Positions 1 to 10,758 of a DNA stretch of 64,000 nt are shown piece after piece (the first letter of the stretch is position 1; every line of letters begins with the position of its first letter). The notes under the pieces are model-generated. The model had not been told where the DNA came from. It searched no databases and saw nothing but the letters and a program-made list of their open reading frames with translations. This stretch comes from Meconema thalassinum (taxonomy: Eukaryota; Arthropoda; Insecta; Orthoptera; Tettigoniidae): assembly GCA_946902985.2 (NCBI GenBank), contig OX336388.2, positions 1,506,436,545 to 1,506,500,544 of the forward strand, in the 5' to 3' direction. The position numbers were made by a program, and so were the translations under genes.

Positions 1-1140
1 GAAATATCGAATCCGTTCAATGTTCATACTATGTGTCGGATAAAGCTCAGAAATTTATGTTTGAAACGTTTTTTTGATAGCACCAACCATTGACCAAAGG
101 GGTGGGAAAAAGTGTTTTTTTCGGGAAACATTAATCATATCTCTGTTAATAGGCACAATATCAAAACCGTACAAAATGGACAATATTCCCCTAATAATTA
201 CCTAAAACTTTTGTCTGAAAGAATTTTTGATATGAGCCACCATTACGCCAAGGGATGAGAAAAATGATTTCGGAATTGTAAGAAAATGCCAAGAGCTATC
301 AGTGGTTGACATGGCAACACTACTAAATTGATGAGGGATGAGCCATCAGACGTTGCCATGACAACGCACTTGCGCGAGATCAGATTCAGATTTCCATCTG
401 ACTAAGTGTGATGCGGCTTCGGTAACTTAACTGGTAGCATGCTGAACTCCTATGCCCAAGGTCGCGGGTTCAAAGCCGGCCAAAGTCGTCAGATTTTCTA
501 AGAGCGCTAAAAATCCCTCAGTATGCTTTCCTTTGGAGGGGAAGTTCCAACGTTCGTTGCGAGTTGCTGATTGCGGTGGCATCTAGTAGCCAAGTTCACA
601 GCCAGGTGTCGTTGACGGTAGTATCTGGTAGCAACATTAGGAACTACTGCTTGAAATTGAGCGTCTGCATTCCTTACCTGAATTACAGACTAATACAGCT
701 ATCACAATTCACACCGTTTATCAGACAGATTCTACACTCACCCAAAGTACACGGGGTTACATGACCACGTTGTCGCAGCCCCTAAACTGAGGAACCAACC
801 AACATCTCTGCGGGAGATATAATTTTGCGTGAAGAAGTAACAGACCGTTACATAGTTACACATCAGTGTCGAAACTTTGCATAAGGACAGTGTGACCACA
901 AGTATAAAAATGGACTCCAAATGACAAGAAGGTTACCGTCATCATAAGACAATAGAATGTTTAAAATATGCATAAAATGACGAAAAACAAAGTTAATTAA
1001 TCTCCAATTATAAAATACTTTCACGCAATAAATGTGGTCTGATCCTTCTACGAAAACCTGCATATTCTGCCTATTTTCGACTATCCCCAAGTTTGTCCGA
1101 TGAAATCTACCTCCGCCTTCCGGCGTGCCGAGAGGACTTT
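1..1140 (+). repeat. Repeat family R1, copy a (left end outside window)
   Basis: This stretch matches 8440-9577 almost base for base; by eye I find only two or three substitutions and one T-run length change over 1.1 kb. Related copies lie at 7124-8079 (+), 8083-9577 (+), 28395-29720 plus 44126-44292 (-), 51577-53017 (-) and 53019-54903 (-). One end of the family reads AGGTAGATTTC. The other reads GAAATCTACCT followed by a GC-rich tail ending GAGGACTTTTT. It holds an embedded tRNA-type SINE (413-803). Short open frames inside it recur only because the DNA is duplicated; no coding capacity is supported. The copy ends exactly where the LINE begins. Confidence 0.85.
413..803 (+). mobile_element. 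tRNA-derived SINE (family S1, short form) inside R1
   Basis: The head resembles a tRNA gene: an A-box-like stretch (ggtaacttaactggtagc) and a B-box-like stretch (gcgggttcaaa) about 35 bases apart. The body is shared with the free-standing copies at 53626-54145 and 21981-22156, and the 3' end carries the family's AACC-type tail (ccaaccaac). The A box is decayed relative to the 21981 copy (tagcgtagttgg), so Pol III activity here is doubtful. The same short form recurs in the other R1 copies, so it became part of R1 before R1 multiplied. Confidence 0.7.
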
Positions 1141-1224
1141 TTTTTATTTAGCGTATGGCTTATAAGACAATATCGGTAATATATATGTACATATTTCCAG
1201 ACGAGAAACAAAGTCATTTGTGGT

Positions 1225-3321
1225 TCACAATTGAATGTCTAAGTTTTCAATCCAGCGTACAGCATCTGGAGTTGCCAGCAGGAAGTCCACTTCACCACCG
1301 TGATAGGCTCGAATCTTACATTCTTTGACAATGTGGTGAATAGACTGGTGTGGAGCTCCGCAGTCGCAGTCTGGATTATGTACATTTTTCCACTTGTGGA
1401 GGGTGTCTCTGCACCGGCCATGGCCTGTTCTGATTCTGTTCAGGGCGGTCCAGGTCTTGCGTGGTAGATGGAATCCACTTGGAAGTCTGGGACCTGAGAA
1501 GATAGTATGCAGGCGCACATCTGTTGCTGCTTCCCACCGACCTTTCCACTGTTCAAGAGAATTAAAAACTTTAGCATCCATGTCAGCAGCATCACGCAGA
1601 GTTGGATGGCATGATTTTAGTCTTTTAAGATTCAAAAGTGGCAGGTCACTATGCACGGGTAGACTAGGATTCCTGGATATCTTGTGAAATTCCCTCATAA
1701 GGGCATTAGATCGACGTAAATCAGATGGCATTATACCGGTTAGCAGTGGAAGCCAATGAACTGGAGTAGATATGATTGCGCCAGATATGATGCGCATTGT
1801 GGTATTAAGCTGGGTATCGACAAGCCTTGTATGATGACTGTTCAACCAAACAGGTGCACAATACTCAGCACTTGAGTACACCAAACCCAAGGCTGAAGAT
1901 CGCAAGGTGATTGCTGAAGATCCCCAGGTAGTTCCACACAGCTTATGGAGGATGTTGTTTCGAGTCCTCAGCTTTTTTGCCAAGTTCAGTAGGTGTTGCT
2001 TGAAGGATAGTGTACGATCCAAGATGACTCCAAGGTATTTTGGGTTCCAATTATGACGAAGAATTCCGCCTCTGAAACTTACATTCAATTTCACGTTCGC
2101 CAAACGATTATTTAAATGGAAGCAAGACACTTCTGTTTTACTCACACTGGGTTGAAGTCTCCAGATTTTGAAGTAATTTTCCAGTATAGACAAGTCTATG
2201 GTCAGAATCTCTTCAGTCGTCTCCATTACCTGATGTTGTACGGCTAGAGCCAAGTCGTCGGCATAGCAGAATTTTCTGGATGAAGTGTCGGGAAGGTCAG
2301 AGAGATATAAGTTGAACAATAATGGTGAGAGAACTGATCCTTGGGGCAATCCGTTGTTTAGCTTCCTCTCCTTGCTTATCTTGCTTCCAGTGATTACTTG
2401 GAACTTCCGATCACTTAACATATTGTTAACCAGTTGAGCCATTGTTCTGCAGGGTATGATTCGAAGAAATTTGTAGATAAGGCCTTCCCTCCACACAGTG
2501 TCAAAGGCAGCAGTAAGATCAACAAATGCTACAGATGTTTTCAGCTTCATTTGGTATCCTGCCTCTATGAAGGATGTAGGAGACAATACTTGATCGCAGC
2601 AGCTACGCCCTGGTCTGAATCCTGCCTGTTCAATTGGAATATTCTCTAGGATTGCACTACTTATTCTATTATATATCAACCTTTCAATAAGCTTGTAGCA
2701 GCAGCTAAGAAGGGCGATGGGCCGATAGCTTTCTACCTTGTTGCTGGGTTTGCCAGGTTTTAGAATAGAAATTATCTTCGCCTTCTTGAACTCCAATGGA
2801 AGTTGGCCAGTCAACAGGATGTCAGTGAAGAATTCGGCCAGCCATTTCTGAGCGTATCCTCCCATATGAATCAGGAATTCTGGATGGATGCCATCGAAAC
2901 CAGGTGACTTGAAAGGTTTGAGGTCCTTCAGTCCCAATTCAATGTCTAAAACTGTGAAGGGACGTGCATATTCAGATGAGGGAGATGTCGTCTTTTTCAG
3001 GTCATGAAGTTGCCGTCTAATATGTTTGGTATGTTTCTTGCCGGGAGGCACTCTTGATGTGGTAATGATGTGGGAAGCAATTTGGTCAGGTGTTACTTCT
3101 GAAGGTTTTCTGCATACTGGTCCACTTCCTCCCAATCTTCTCAGAAGGCTCCATGCTTCCCTACTTGAGTGGGTAAAGTCCATACTTTCGACTGTTTCTG
3201 TCCATTTCTTCCTTCGAGATAGGTCCAAGCTGGACAAAAGTTCTGTGGCTATCTCTGGGTCACCACTTTGCTGGAAATGTTGATACAGTGTTTCACTTTC
3301 ATCATTCCAACCTGGGATATA
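1225..3321 (-). CDS. LINE reverse transcriptase part of ORF2
   Basis: An open frame of about 699 codons directly follows the stop at 3322-3324. It encodes a non-LTR reverse transcriptase that would copy the element RNA at a nicked chromosomal target. Visible RT blocks, in order, are: FKSPGFDGIHPEFL, PGKPSNKVESYRPIALLSC, AGFRPGRSC, FVDLTAAFDTVW, GLPQGSVLSPLLFNLYLSDL, and the catalytic FCYADDLAL with its two aspartates intact. The thumb-like part contains PKYLGVILDRTLSFKQHL. The C-terminus has a Cys/His cluster (CDCGAPHQSIHH...C), like the zinc motif ending many LINE proteins. I see no clear RNase H motif. There is no natural start here: the frame continues from the endonuclease upstream. Confidence 0.88.
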   Translation of the reverse strand, partial: YIPGWNDESETLYQHFQQSGDPEIATELLSSLDLSRRKKWTETVESMDFTHSSREAWSLLRRLGGSGPVCRKPSEVTPDQIASHIITTSRVPPGKKHTKHIRRQLHDLKKTTSPSSEYARPFTVLDIELGLKDLKPFKSPGFDGIHPEFLIHMGGYAQKWLAEFFTDILLTGQLPLEFKKAKIISILKPGKPSNKVESYRPIALLSCCYKLIERLIYNRISSAILENIPIEQAGFRPGRSCCDQVLSPTSFIEAGYQMKLKTSVAFVDLTAAFDTVWREGLIYKFLRIIPCRTMAQLVNNMLSDRKFQVITGSKISKERKLNNGLPQGSVLSPLLFNLYLSDLPDTSSRKFCYADDLALAVQHQVMETTEEILTIDLSILENYFKIWRLQPSVSKTEVSCFHLNNRLANVKLNVSFRGGILRHNWNPKYLGVILDRTLSFKQHLLNLAKKLRTRNNILHKLCGTTWGSSAITLRSSALGLVYSSAEYCAPVWLNSHHTRLVDTQLNTTMRIISGAIISTPVHWLPLLTGIMPSDLRRSNALMREFHKISRNPSLPVHSDLPLLNLKRLKSCHPTLRDAADMDAKVFNSLEQWKGRWEAATDVRLHTIFSGPRLPSGFHLPRKTWTALNRIRTGHGRCRDTLHKWKNVHNPDCDCGAPHQSIHHIVKECKIRAYHGGEVDFLLATPDAVRWIENLDIQL

Positions 3322-4284
3322 TTATTTTCGGTATCCTCTTGGTATACACTTTTTAGCCGTTGCTGTTACTGCACCGATGAAGCGTTGGTAGTTCTTATGA
3401 GATGGGGGAATCCAGCGAATGCTTTTATCCAGTTCCGTTGAAAACTTCGGCCAGTCAGCTTTTTGGAAGTTCCATCGAGCGTGTGGAGTTGATCGTATGA
3501 CAGGGACCGTGCAACCAATTTGTATTATTACAGGTCTATGTTGGCTGTGGGGGAAGGCATCTATCACTTTTCTTGTGGCATTGATGGGGAAGCCACGTTC
3601 ATTGCAGCTAACAAAACATAGGTCAGGATTTGAATCCTTGCCCCAAGCAGCTGACCTGAAAGTACCTTGATCTTTGGCATCGAACACTAGATGGAGATTG
3701 TTCTCTTCAGCCCATTCTGCAAGCATGCTTCCATTTTCATCATTGTTAGAGTACTTCCAAGATTCATGGTGACTGTTGAAGTCCCCTACATAAATTGCAG
3801 GATGTTCTGCAGTTTGTAAGACAAAATCGGGCCAGGGTGCCTTGGGTGGCTTGTAAACATTTGTGATAGTGATATCATGCACTTGTATGACGACCGTATG
3901 TATATCTTCCTTCACATTAACAGAAATTAGTGCAGCCTCGTTTAAGTTGCTCCGGACATACGTAGCAATTCCATATACCTCATGATAAGTTGCACCAAGT
4001 GCAGTATATCCAGGAATTCGACCTCTGCTTCGGAATGATTCTTCGCTGGAAACATGAGTTTCCTGAATGGCGGCAATATCGATGTTGTTGTCCAGCAAGA
4101 ATTTCGACAGATATTCACACTTTGCTTTGCTAATGCTTTCGACATTCAGTTGTAGGAGTCTGATAGATGGTCCAATGTTTCTCGTTAATGAGTTCTGAGA
4201 AGAACTGTTTATATTATTTTGTCGATATGTCATTGCCAGGAGATCCTGTGGATAGTCTGGCTGCCTGTATTCGCTGTTGCTCAT
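3322..4284 (-). CDS. LINE apurinic-like endonuclease part of ORF2
   Basis: 320 codons, starting at an ATG preceded by an in-frame stop. The product resembles the exonuclease-endonuclease-phosphatase fold that nicks target DNA for LINE insertion. Visible motifs are LQLNVES (Asn), IQETHV (Glu), the loop VGDFNSHH (Asp and Asn), SNPDLCFVS near residue 240, and SQHRP near residue 270. The last block usually reads SDHRP; here the Asp is Gln, which I believe is common in this LINE group rather than damage. The frame ends at TAA and resumes, in the same frame, as the RT. As written, the endonuclease would be made without the RT. Confidence 0.85.
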   Translation of the reverse strand: MSNSEYRQPDYPQDLLAMTYRQNNINSSSQNSLTRNIGPSIRLLQLNVESISKAKCEYLSKFLLDNNIDIAAIQETHVSSEESFRSRGRIPGYTALGATYHEVYGIATYVRSNLNEAALISVNVKEDIHTVVIQVHDITITNVYKPPKAPWPDFVLQTAEHPAIYVGDFNSHHESWKYSNNDENGSMLAEWAEENNLHLVFDAKDQGTFRSAAWGKDSNPDLCFVSCNERGFPINATRKVIDAFPHSQHRPVIIQIGCTVPVIRSTPHARWNFQKADWPKFSTELDKSIRWIPPSHKNYQRFIGAVTATAKKCIPRGYRK

Positions 4285-4440
4285 TTAGCACCACCCAGGA
4301 GGCACGTGTAGGGCAATTGAAGGTTAAACCTACGGACGTGAGCAACTCTACCTCCCAAAAATATGTAAACACACTTCTGAAAAAAAATGCATGTATTAGT
4401 TAGATTATCACAAATAATGCATGTGATTAATTAATGTAAT

Positions 4441-5011
4441 TAACAATAGTTTGATGCTTTTCAGTCGGTCAACACGAATGTACCCAAATGATGCGGGTTA
4501 TGCCCTAATCATAAAGAAATACATGAGATTAATCAATACACTTGGATGACCAGTTTCGATCGTCAAGCGATCATCATCAGATATATTACACTTAGGCTAT
4601 AAAATCTATGTCTAAATATACGGGTGTAAATATTTACAATATGCACACTTATTTAGTTGCTGTATTGGTAATGCAACTCGTTGGTATTTGATAGTTGTAG
4701 TCTATATGATGTTTTGGTGAGATGCTGGAAATGGTGATAAATCTGCGGAATTTGCCTCATATAGACTACAACCAACAAATACCGACGAGTTGCATCACCA
4801 ATACAGCAACTAAATAAGTGTACATATTGGTATTTTCAGACATACATTTTATAGCCTAAGTGTAATGGATCTGATGATGATCGCTTGACATTCGAAACTG
4901 GTCATCCAAGTATATTTATTAATCTCATGTAATTTTTTCAGGACTAGGGTATAACCTAACTAATTTGGGTACATTCATGGTGACCAACTGAAAAGCACCA
5001 AACTTTTGTTT
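4441..5011. mobile_element. Foldback (palindromic) element, about 570 bp
   Basis: The arms 4441-4708 and 4757-5011 are reverse complements with scattered mismatches, separated by a 48 bp loop. Matching landmarks include gatgaccagtttcga, aagcgatcatcatcagat, cacttatttagttgctgtattgg and the outer gcttttcagt. No open frame of interest is present. The structure fits a non-autonomous foldback or palindromic MITE. I see no unambiguous target duplication. Confidence 0.75.
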
Positions 5012-5680
5012 ATTAAGGCAACACTGAAAAATGGCTTCAAACCCCATAATGTAATGTAATTAATACATGTATTTTTTCCAGGAGTGTGGTTATATATTTC
5101 TTGTACCCCGCCCATTCATTGGGCACAATCATGTTAACCAACTGAAGAGCTACAAACGTCAATCACAATATGTGTTGGAGCAAACTGTGTTTTCACGCTC
5201 GGGTAAGTTAACCTGAAGAGAAATAGCTATTGAAGTTTTGTATACAATACGTTCACAAAATCTATGTTAATGGGGCTTGGATAATTCTCTTGGGCAATTA
5301 TAAGCACTCCACGTATATTATGGTATTCAAATAATAATATTGAGATCAATAAATAAGGAACGATCGTTAACATCATCATTGTTATTGAATTTGAATCATA
5401 AGAACCGTATTATTAGTAGTACCATACCATATTGTGGTCCTCTTTAGAGATGACTTGCTGAGATAAGGGTGTGCACGAGGCTTCTTTGTTAGATAAATAC
5501 AAGGACTCAATCATCAACAGAGTGTATTGTCTACCTTTCATTATTCTTGATTCTGAGAGTCTGGGGACTAGATGTTTTGTCTTTCTAAGTGGTGAATGCA
5601 TTTTGCATCTTCCTGACGCTAACTTTATTGGAATGACAGTTGAAATTAATTGAGATGATCGAAACTAACAAGCAAACCTT
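5012..5680. other. Mostly anonymous DNA with a decayed copy of the foldback arm
   Basis: Bases about 5040-5155 (tacatgtattttttccagg ... accaactgaagagct) resemble the right arm of the foldback just upstream, with many changes. The rest (5160-5680) shows no gene, RNA or repeat I can name. Confidence 0.4.
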
Positions 5681-6222
5681 CTGTTCGGGGCAGAAAGAAC
5701 TTGTATTGTTTTTTCTCTCATCATGCTTAGGATGTCGAAATATGTGCTCCCACAAATTTTGGCTACAGTAGGGCAATTATTATGGGAGATAGATGGCAAT
5801 GAATGAGGTGGGTATTATGAGTATTTTTATAGGTTGTAAGTTGTTTGTACGGGAAACAACAATATTCTTGAAACAGGGTTAGTCCGGAAGAAACAGCAGT
5901 CGCTAAAAGTGCGTAAAACATAAGTTCTCTGTACATCTAATTATTGCTGTCACGCAAAATGTATTACACTGGCCTCTCAAGTTCTTGAAACAAAAATCTG
6001 TAGTATTATGAAAAAGGTGTGAGTTTCTTTCTGATTAATCCATCCATACTGAAGAGCGTGCATAAAGTGCAGAGAAAGAACTGCTGGAATGATAGAGACA
6101 GCAGTTTCAGGATGTTATCCCACTGCTGCAAGATAGGTGACTGCGACTCGTCGAAATCAGCGCTGTGTAGGAGCTTGCATGTCTGTACTGTATTTACACA
6201 TTCGGAACAAGAATCCACCTAA
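5681..6222. repeat. Left arm of a large interrupted inverted repeat
   Basis: This segment is the reverse complement of 10759-11302 at high similarity over about 540 bp. Shared landmarks are the ends ccttctgttcggggcagaaa and ttcggaacaagaatcc, and the interior gtttcaggatgttatcccac. Together with 6514-6670 versus 9582-9742 it forms arms of an extended inverted duplication, 5681-11302. No transposase is visible. It could be the terminal inverted repeats of a large DNA element or an old inverted duplication. Confidence 0.75.
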
Positions 6223-6227
6223 CTACC

Positions 6228-6463
6228 TTCATTTTGTACAACTGGCATTCACTCATAAACCACGCAAATTCATTTTTCATTGATGACCATGATTGGTGAT
6301 TAAACTTTTACTTGTGGTGTTCGGGTGTTTCTACAAGTCGTGAATTGTTGGCTGCTTCCAGAAACACCCAAACACCACAAGTAAAAGTTTAATCACCAAT
6401 AATAGTCATCAATGAAATATAAATTTGCATGGTTAATAGGTGAATGCCATTTGTACAAAATGG
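6228..6463. mobile_element. Small palindromic element (hairpin), about 236 bp
   Basis: The arms 6228-6334 and 6358-6463 are reverse complements with few mismatches around a 23 bp loop (outer ends cattttgtaca / tgtacaaaatg, inner ttactTgtggtgttcgggtg). It interrupts the left arm of the larger inverted repeat, because the corresponding right arm lacks it. Confidence 0.7.
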
Positions 6464-6513
6464 AGGAATTTACTGAACAGGGACGGCATTTTACTGACAA
6501 AATGAAGGTATAT

Positions 6514-7123
6514 AACAAAGGAGAAACTGTTCCGCCTAGTCCATACAGTTATTTACGGCAAGTTATAAACTTGTTATTATATGGTACATGTTTCGGGGCC
6601 TCTAGTACTGGTCCCTTCTTCAGCCATAAATTAAGTTGCAAAATCCAGCATAATTAAAGATATCATAATAAAAAATACATAAAATGATGAGTGAATGGAT
6701 GAAATGAGGCGAAAAAGAACATATTACACTTATATAGCACTGTTCTAAGTGAAGTGATTTCCACATGCACAATTGGTCTAAGTAAAATATGTTTTTTCCA
6801 TACTTGGACGTCTCCTCATCATGATGATGTATTTCAGTACATGATATTCGATGTTTTCCCTCTAATGCAAGACTATAAGCTCAGAAGCCCCAGCTTGAAC
6901 AGCAAGTTTCAGTCAACAGCATTGTAAACAACAGACTATAAATCCCAAGTGAAGTGATTTCCACATGCACAAACATTAGAACAGTGCTATATAAGTGTAT
7001 TCTCAAGAACCTAGCAATACCAATGGTGTTAATTTTTACTGATGTGCACTCACATTACTTCTCATGAGTAATATGTTCTTTTTCGCCTCATTTCATCCAT
7101 TCACTCATCATTTTATGTATTTT
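6514..7123. repeat. Inner part of the large inverted repeat, itself palindromic
   Basis: Bases 6514-6670 are the reverse complement of 9582-9742. Bases 6668-6743 (tacataaaatgatgagtgaatggatgaaatg...) are the reverse complement of sequence within 6975-7123, where two blocks match around an insert. A direct duplication of agtgaagtgatttccacatgcaca occurs at about 6750 and 6950. The short open frames are incidental. Confidence 0.65.
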
Positions 7124-8079
7124 AGGTAGATTTCTTTAGAAAGCTAACTATTGCAATGGGTCCCATGTTTCGACTTCCGAAAAATTTCGACATATCTTCG
7201 CGTTTCACATCCCCCAGACCCCAAAACCACCGTCAGTTCAAAATTTTATATATAATTTATGTATATATATATATATATATATATCAGTTTCTTGTGGACA
7301 CGATAACTGCCGTAATTTTGCACCAATCACTTTTAATTTTTTACATAATATGTATCCCTATAAAATCTCGGTCGAGTTCGTTAATGGGCAAAATCGGTCA
7401 AAGGGGGTAAAAATGGGGGGCTTTTTTCGAAAAAGTGAAATATCGCTATAACTCTCTTAATACATGAAATATCGAATCCCTTCCAAGTTCATAATATGTG
7501 TCGGATAAGTGCCAAAAATTTAAGTCAAATAAGTTTTTTGATAGCACCAACCATTGACCAAAGGGGTGGGAAAAAGTGGGTTTTTCGGGAAACATTAATC
7601 ATATCTCCGTTAATAGGCACAATATCAAAACCGCACAAAATGCACAATATTCCTCCAATAATTACCTAAAGATTTTGTCTGAAAGAATTTTTGATATGAC
7701 CCACCATTACGCCACGGGGTGAACGAAATGATTTAAATTATAAGAAAATGCCAAGTGCCAAGAGAGGTTGCCATGACAACTTTACTTTTAATTGATAAGG
7801 GATGACCATCAGCAGTTGCTATGACAACGCCACTGCACGAGATCACATTCAGTTTTCATATGTCAGTGGGAAGCGACTTCGGTATCGGAACTGGTAGCAT
7901 GCTGAACTTCTATGCCCAAGGTCGCGGGTTCAAACACGGCTGAAGTCGTCGGATTTACTAAGAGCGCTAAAAAACCTGAGTTTGCTTTCCTTCGGAGGGG
8001 AAGTTCCAACGTTCGTTGCGAGTTGCTGATTGAGGTGGCATCTAGTAGCCAAGTTCACAGCTAGGTGTCGTTGACGGCA
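7124..8079 (+). repeat. R1 copy b, truncated inside its SINE
   Basis: Starts aggtagatttctttagaaagc and follows the family through a (TA)n run (about 7259-7284), the cggcagttatcg complement region, and the SINE head at 7873. It stops at gttgacggca, where the next R1 copy begins three bases later. It is clearly more diverged from copies a and c than those are from each other. Confidence 0.8.
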
Positions 8080-8082
8080 ATA

Positions 8083-9577
8083 TTTTAGGTAGATTTCATT
8101 AGAAAGCTAACTATTGCAATGGGTACCATGTTTCGATTTCCGGAAAATTTCGACATATCTTCGCGTTTCACATCCCCCAGACCCCCAAACCACCGTCAGT
8201 TCAAAAGTTTATATATAATTTATGTAATATATGTATATACGAGTATATGTATATCAGTTTCTTGTGGACACGATAACTGCCGTAATTTTGCACCAATCAC
8301 TTTGAATTTTTTACCGAATATGTATACTCATTAAATCTCGGACGAGTTCGTTACTGGGCTAAATCGGTCGAAGGGGATGAAAATGGGGGACTTTTTTTTT
8401 TCGAAAAAATGAAATATTGCTATAACTCTCTTAATATGTGAAATATCGAATCCGTTCAATGTTCATACTATGTGTCGGATAAAGCTCAGAAATTTATGTT
8501 TGAAACGTTTTTTTGATAGCACCAACCATTGACCAAAGGGGTGGGAAAAAGTGTTTTTTTCGGGAAACATTAATCATATCTCTGTTAATAGGCACAATAT
8601 CAAAACCGTACAAAATGGACAATATTCCCCTAATAATTACCTAAAACTTTTGTCTGAAAGAATTTTTGATATGAGCCACCATTACGCCAAGGGATGAGAA
8701 AAATGATTTCGGAATTGTAAGAAAATGCCAAGAGCTATCAGTGGTTGACATGGCAACACTACTAAATTGATGAGGGATGAGCCATCAGACGTTGCCATGA
8801 CAACGCACTTGCGCGAGATCAGATTCAGATTTCCATCTGACTAAGTGTGATGCGGCTTCGGTAACTTAACTGGTAGCATGCTGAACTCCTATGCCCAAGG
8901 TCGCGGGTTCAAAGCCGGCCAAAGTCGTCAGATTTTCTAAGAGCGCTAAAAATCCCTCAGTATGCTTTCCTTTGGAGGGGAAGTTCCAACGTTCGTTGCG
9001 AGTTGCTGATTGCGGTGGCATCTAGTAGCCAAGTTCACAGCTAGGTGTCGTTGACGGTAGTATCTGGTAGCAACATTAGGAACTACTGCTTGAAATTGAG
9101 CGTCTGCATTCCTTACCTGAATTACAGACTAATACAGCTATCACAATTCACACCGTTTATCAGACAGATTCTACACTCACCCAAAGTACACGGGGTTACA
9201 TGACCACGTTGTCGCAGCCCCTAAACTGAGGAACCAACCAACATCTCTGCGGGAGATATAATTTTGCGTGAAGAAGTAACAGACCGTTACATAGTTACAC
9301 ATCAGTGTCGAAACTTTGCATAAGGACAGTGTGACCACAAGTATAAAAATGGACTCCAAATGACAAGAAGGTTACCGTCATCATAAGACAATAGAATGTT
9401 TAAAATATGCATAAAATGACGAAAAACAAAGTTAATTAATCTCCAATTATAAAATACTTTCACGCAATAAATGTGGTCTGATCCTTCTACGAAAACCTGC
9501 ATATTCTGCCTATTTTCGACTATCCCCAAGTTTGTCCGGTGAAATCTACCTCCGCCTTCCGGCGTGCCGAGAGGACT
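8083..9577 (+). repeat. R1 copy c, apparently full length (about 1.5 kb)
   Basis: Runs from ttaggtagatttcattagaaag to gccgagaggacttttttt. From 8440 on it is nearly identical to 1-1140, which implies a recent duplication or transposition. It carries SINE S1 at 8852-9242. It is head-to-tail with copy b, and both lie inside the larger inverted repeat. Confidence 0.85.
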
Positions 9578-10758
9578 TTTTTTATTATGATATCTTTAAT
9601 TATGCTGGATTTTGCAACTTAATTTATGGCTGAAGAAGGGACCAGTACTAGAGGCCCTGAAACATGTACCATATAATAGCAAGTTTATAACTTGTTGTAA
9701 CTAAATGTATTGACTAGGCGGAACAGTTTCTCCTTTGTTATATAGTGAATTTGTCAATACGGAAAATGAACTTCTTTCAGAGCACAATTTAAAATGAAGG
9801 TAGCTAATATTGCATATTTGAAGAATTCTGAGAGAGGCGTGCAGTGAATCAAATTGTGAAAGAACGTGACTTGCCAAAATTTGCAACATTCAAGGGTCGC
9901 GAATTACAAAGAAATCAAGTTCAAGGTGAATCGTTTTAAAAAACGCTATAATATAGTAAGCTGTAAATAACAACACGGCAAGTTAAAGATACATAATTGC
10001 AATAAGAGCAGATATTGTAGTTATTAATTCATTTAAGGGGCTTGGGACATCTTGGTCATCAGATCTGTGTAGTTGGAATCGTTAAACCCTGCACCATGGC
10101 CACGAGGGCAGCTGCAGCAAGTCCGTAGATCGGAGGTTGGAATCTCTGCGCTGACAGCGGCTATCCTCAGTGTGTTCTTTTCCCGAATTTTCCACACTCG
10201 TTCCAGTCAAATTCCGGGATAGTACCTTGCTTCAAGTGTCGGGGCGCCTACCCCATCCCTGTCCCTAATACAGTTACAAACTCTACTACCGTCATCAAAT
10301 AAGTACAGGCTATCAGACAAGAGTAGATAGCTTAATATAAGTTTTACAAATGACTGCGAAGTGATCATGCAGTCACGATGACAAGTTTAGCGTGCAATGT
10401 TGCAGTACATGTGGCATAAACGGAGCAGTGCAATCGAAAGGGGCAACAACACAGTCATGCTTCTAGTGTCTTTAGCAGTAACGCTAATGACAACATTATT
10501 TATGATTTCATACCAACCAACAGTAATAATGAAATTCAGGAAAAAATGTTCAAGTCAGAAAATGTAATTGAGCAATGGAGTTCGTCAGGAAAAATTACAA
10601 AGCAGTTGTTCGCTACGCTTTTAAAAGAAGCTTTCCTACCATTTTAAGTGCAAGAAACCTGCTCCTTTTAGAGTCGTATGACGTCCCCAATGGCAGAAAC
10701 ATCATAGAAGAATAAAATATACCAGACAACACATTGTATGAACTTCAGCCCTTAGGCG
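9578..10758. repeat. Right-arm segment plus a 1 kb insert
   Basis: Bases 9582-9742 are the reverse complement of 6514-6670. Bases 9743-10758 have no counterpart in the left arm and so look like an insertion or a segment lost from the other side. Within it, about 10035-10270 is locally GC-rich (ccatggccacgagggcagctgcagc ... ggggcgcctaccccatccctgtcccta) and could be a SINE of another family, but I cannot place A and B boxes confidently. No coding frame is supported. Confidence 0.5.

Larger units (their letters stand above)
1141..4380 (-). mobile_element. Non-LTR retrotransposon (LINE), I/Jockey-group, near full length
   Basis: The unit runs on the minus strand: a short 5' leader (about 4285-4380), an endonuclease frame, a reverse-transcriptase frame, a short 3' UTR and an A-rich end (ctaaataaaaaaaa, minus) abutting R1. 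Endonuclease and RT lie in the same frame separated by one TAA. I recognise the style of the protein from arthropod I-group (possibly Nimb-clade) LINEs, but clade placement is from memory and untested. No ORF1 (gag-like) is visible upstream, so the element is either 5'-truncated or belongs to a lineage with a single long ORF. The exact 5' boundary is uncertain. Confidence 0.8.

Noticed and set aside
738..1090. Identical small frames here and at 9177-9529
   Set aside because: They recur because the R1 DNA is duplicated; other R1 copies do not preserve the frames.
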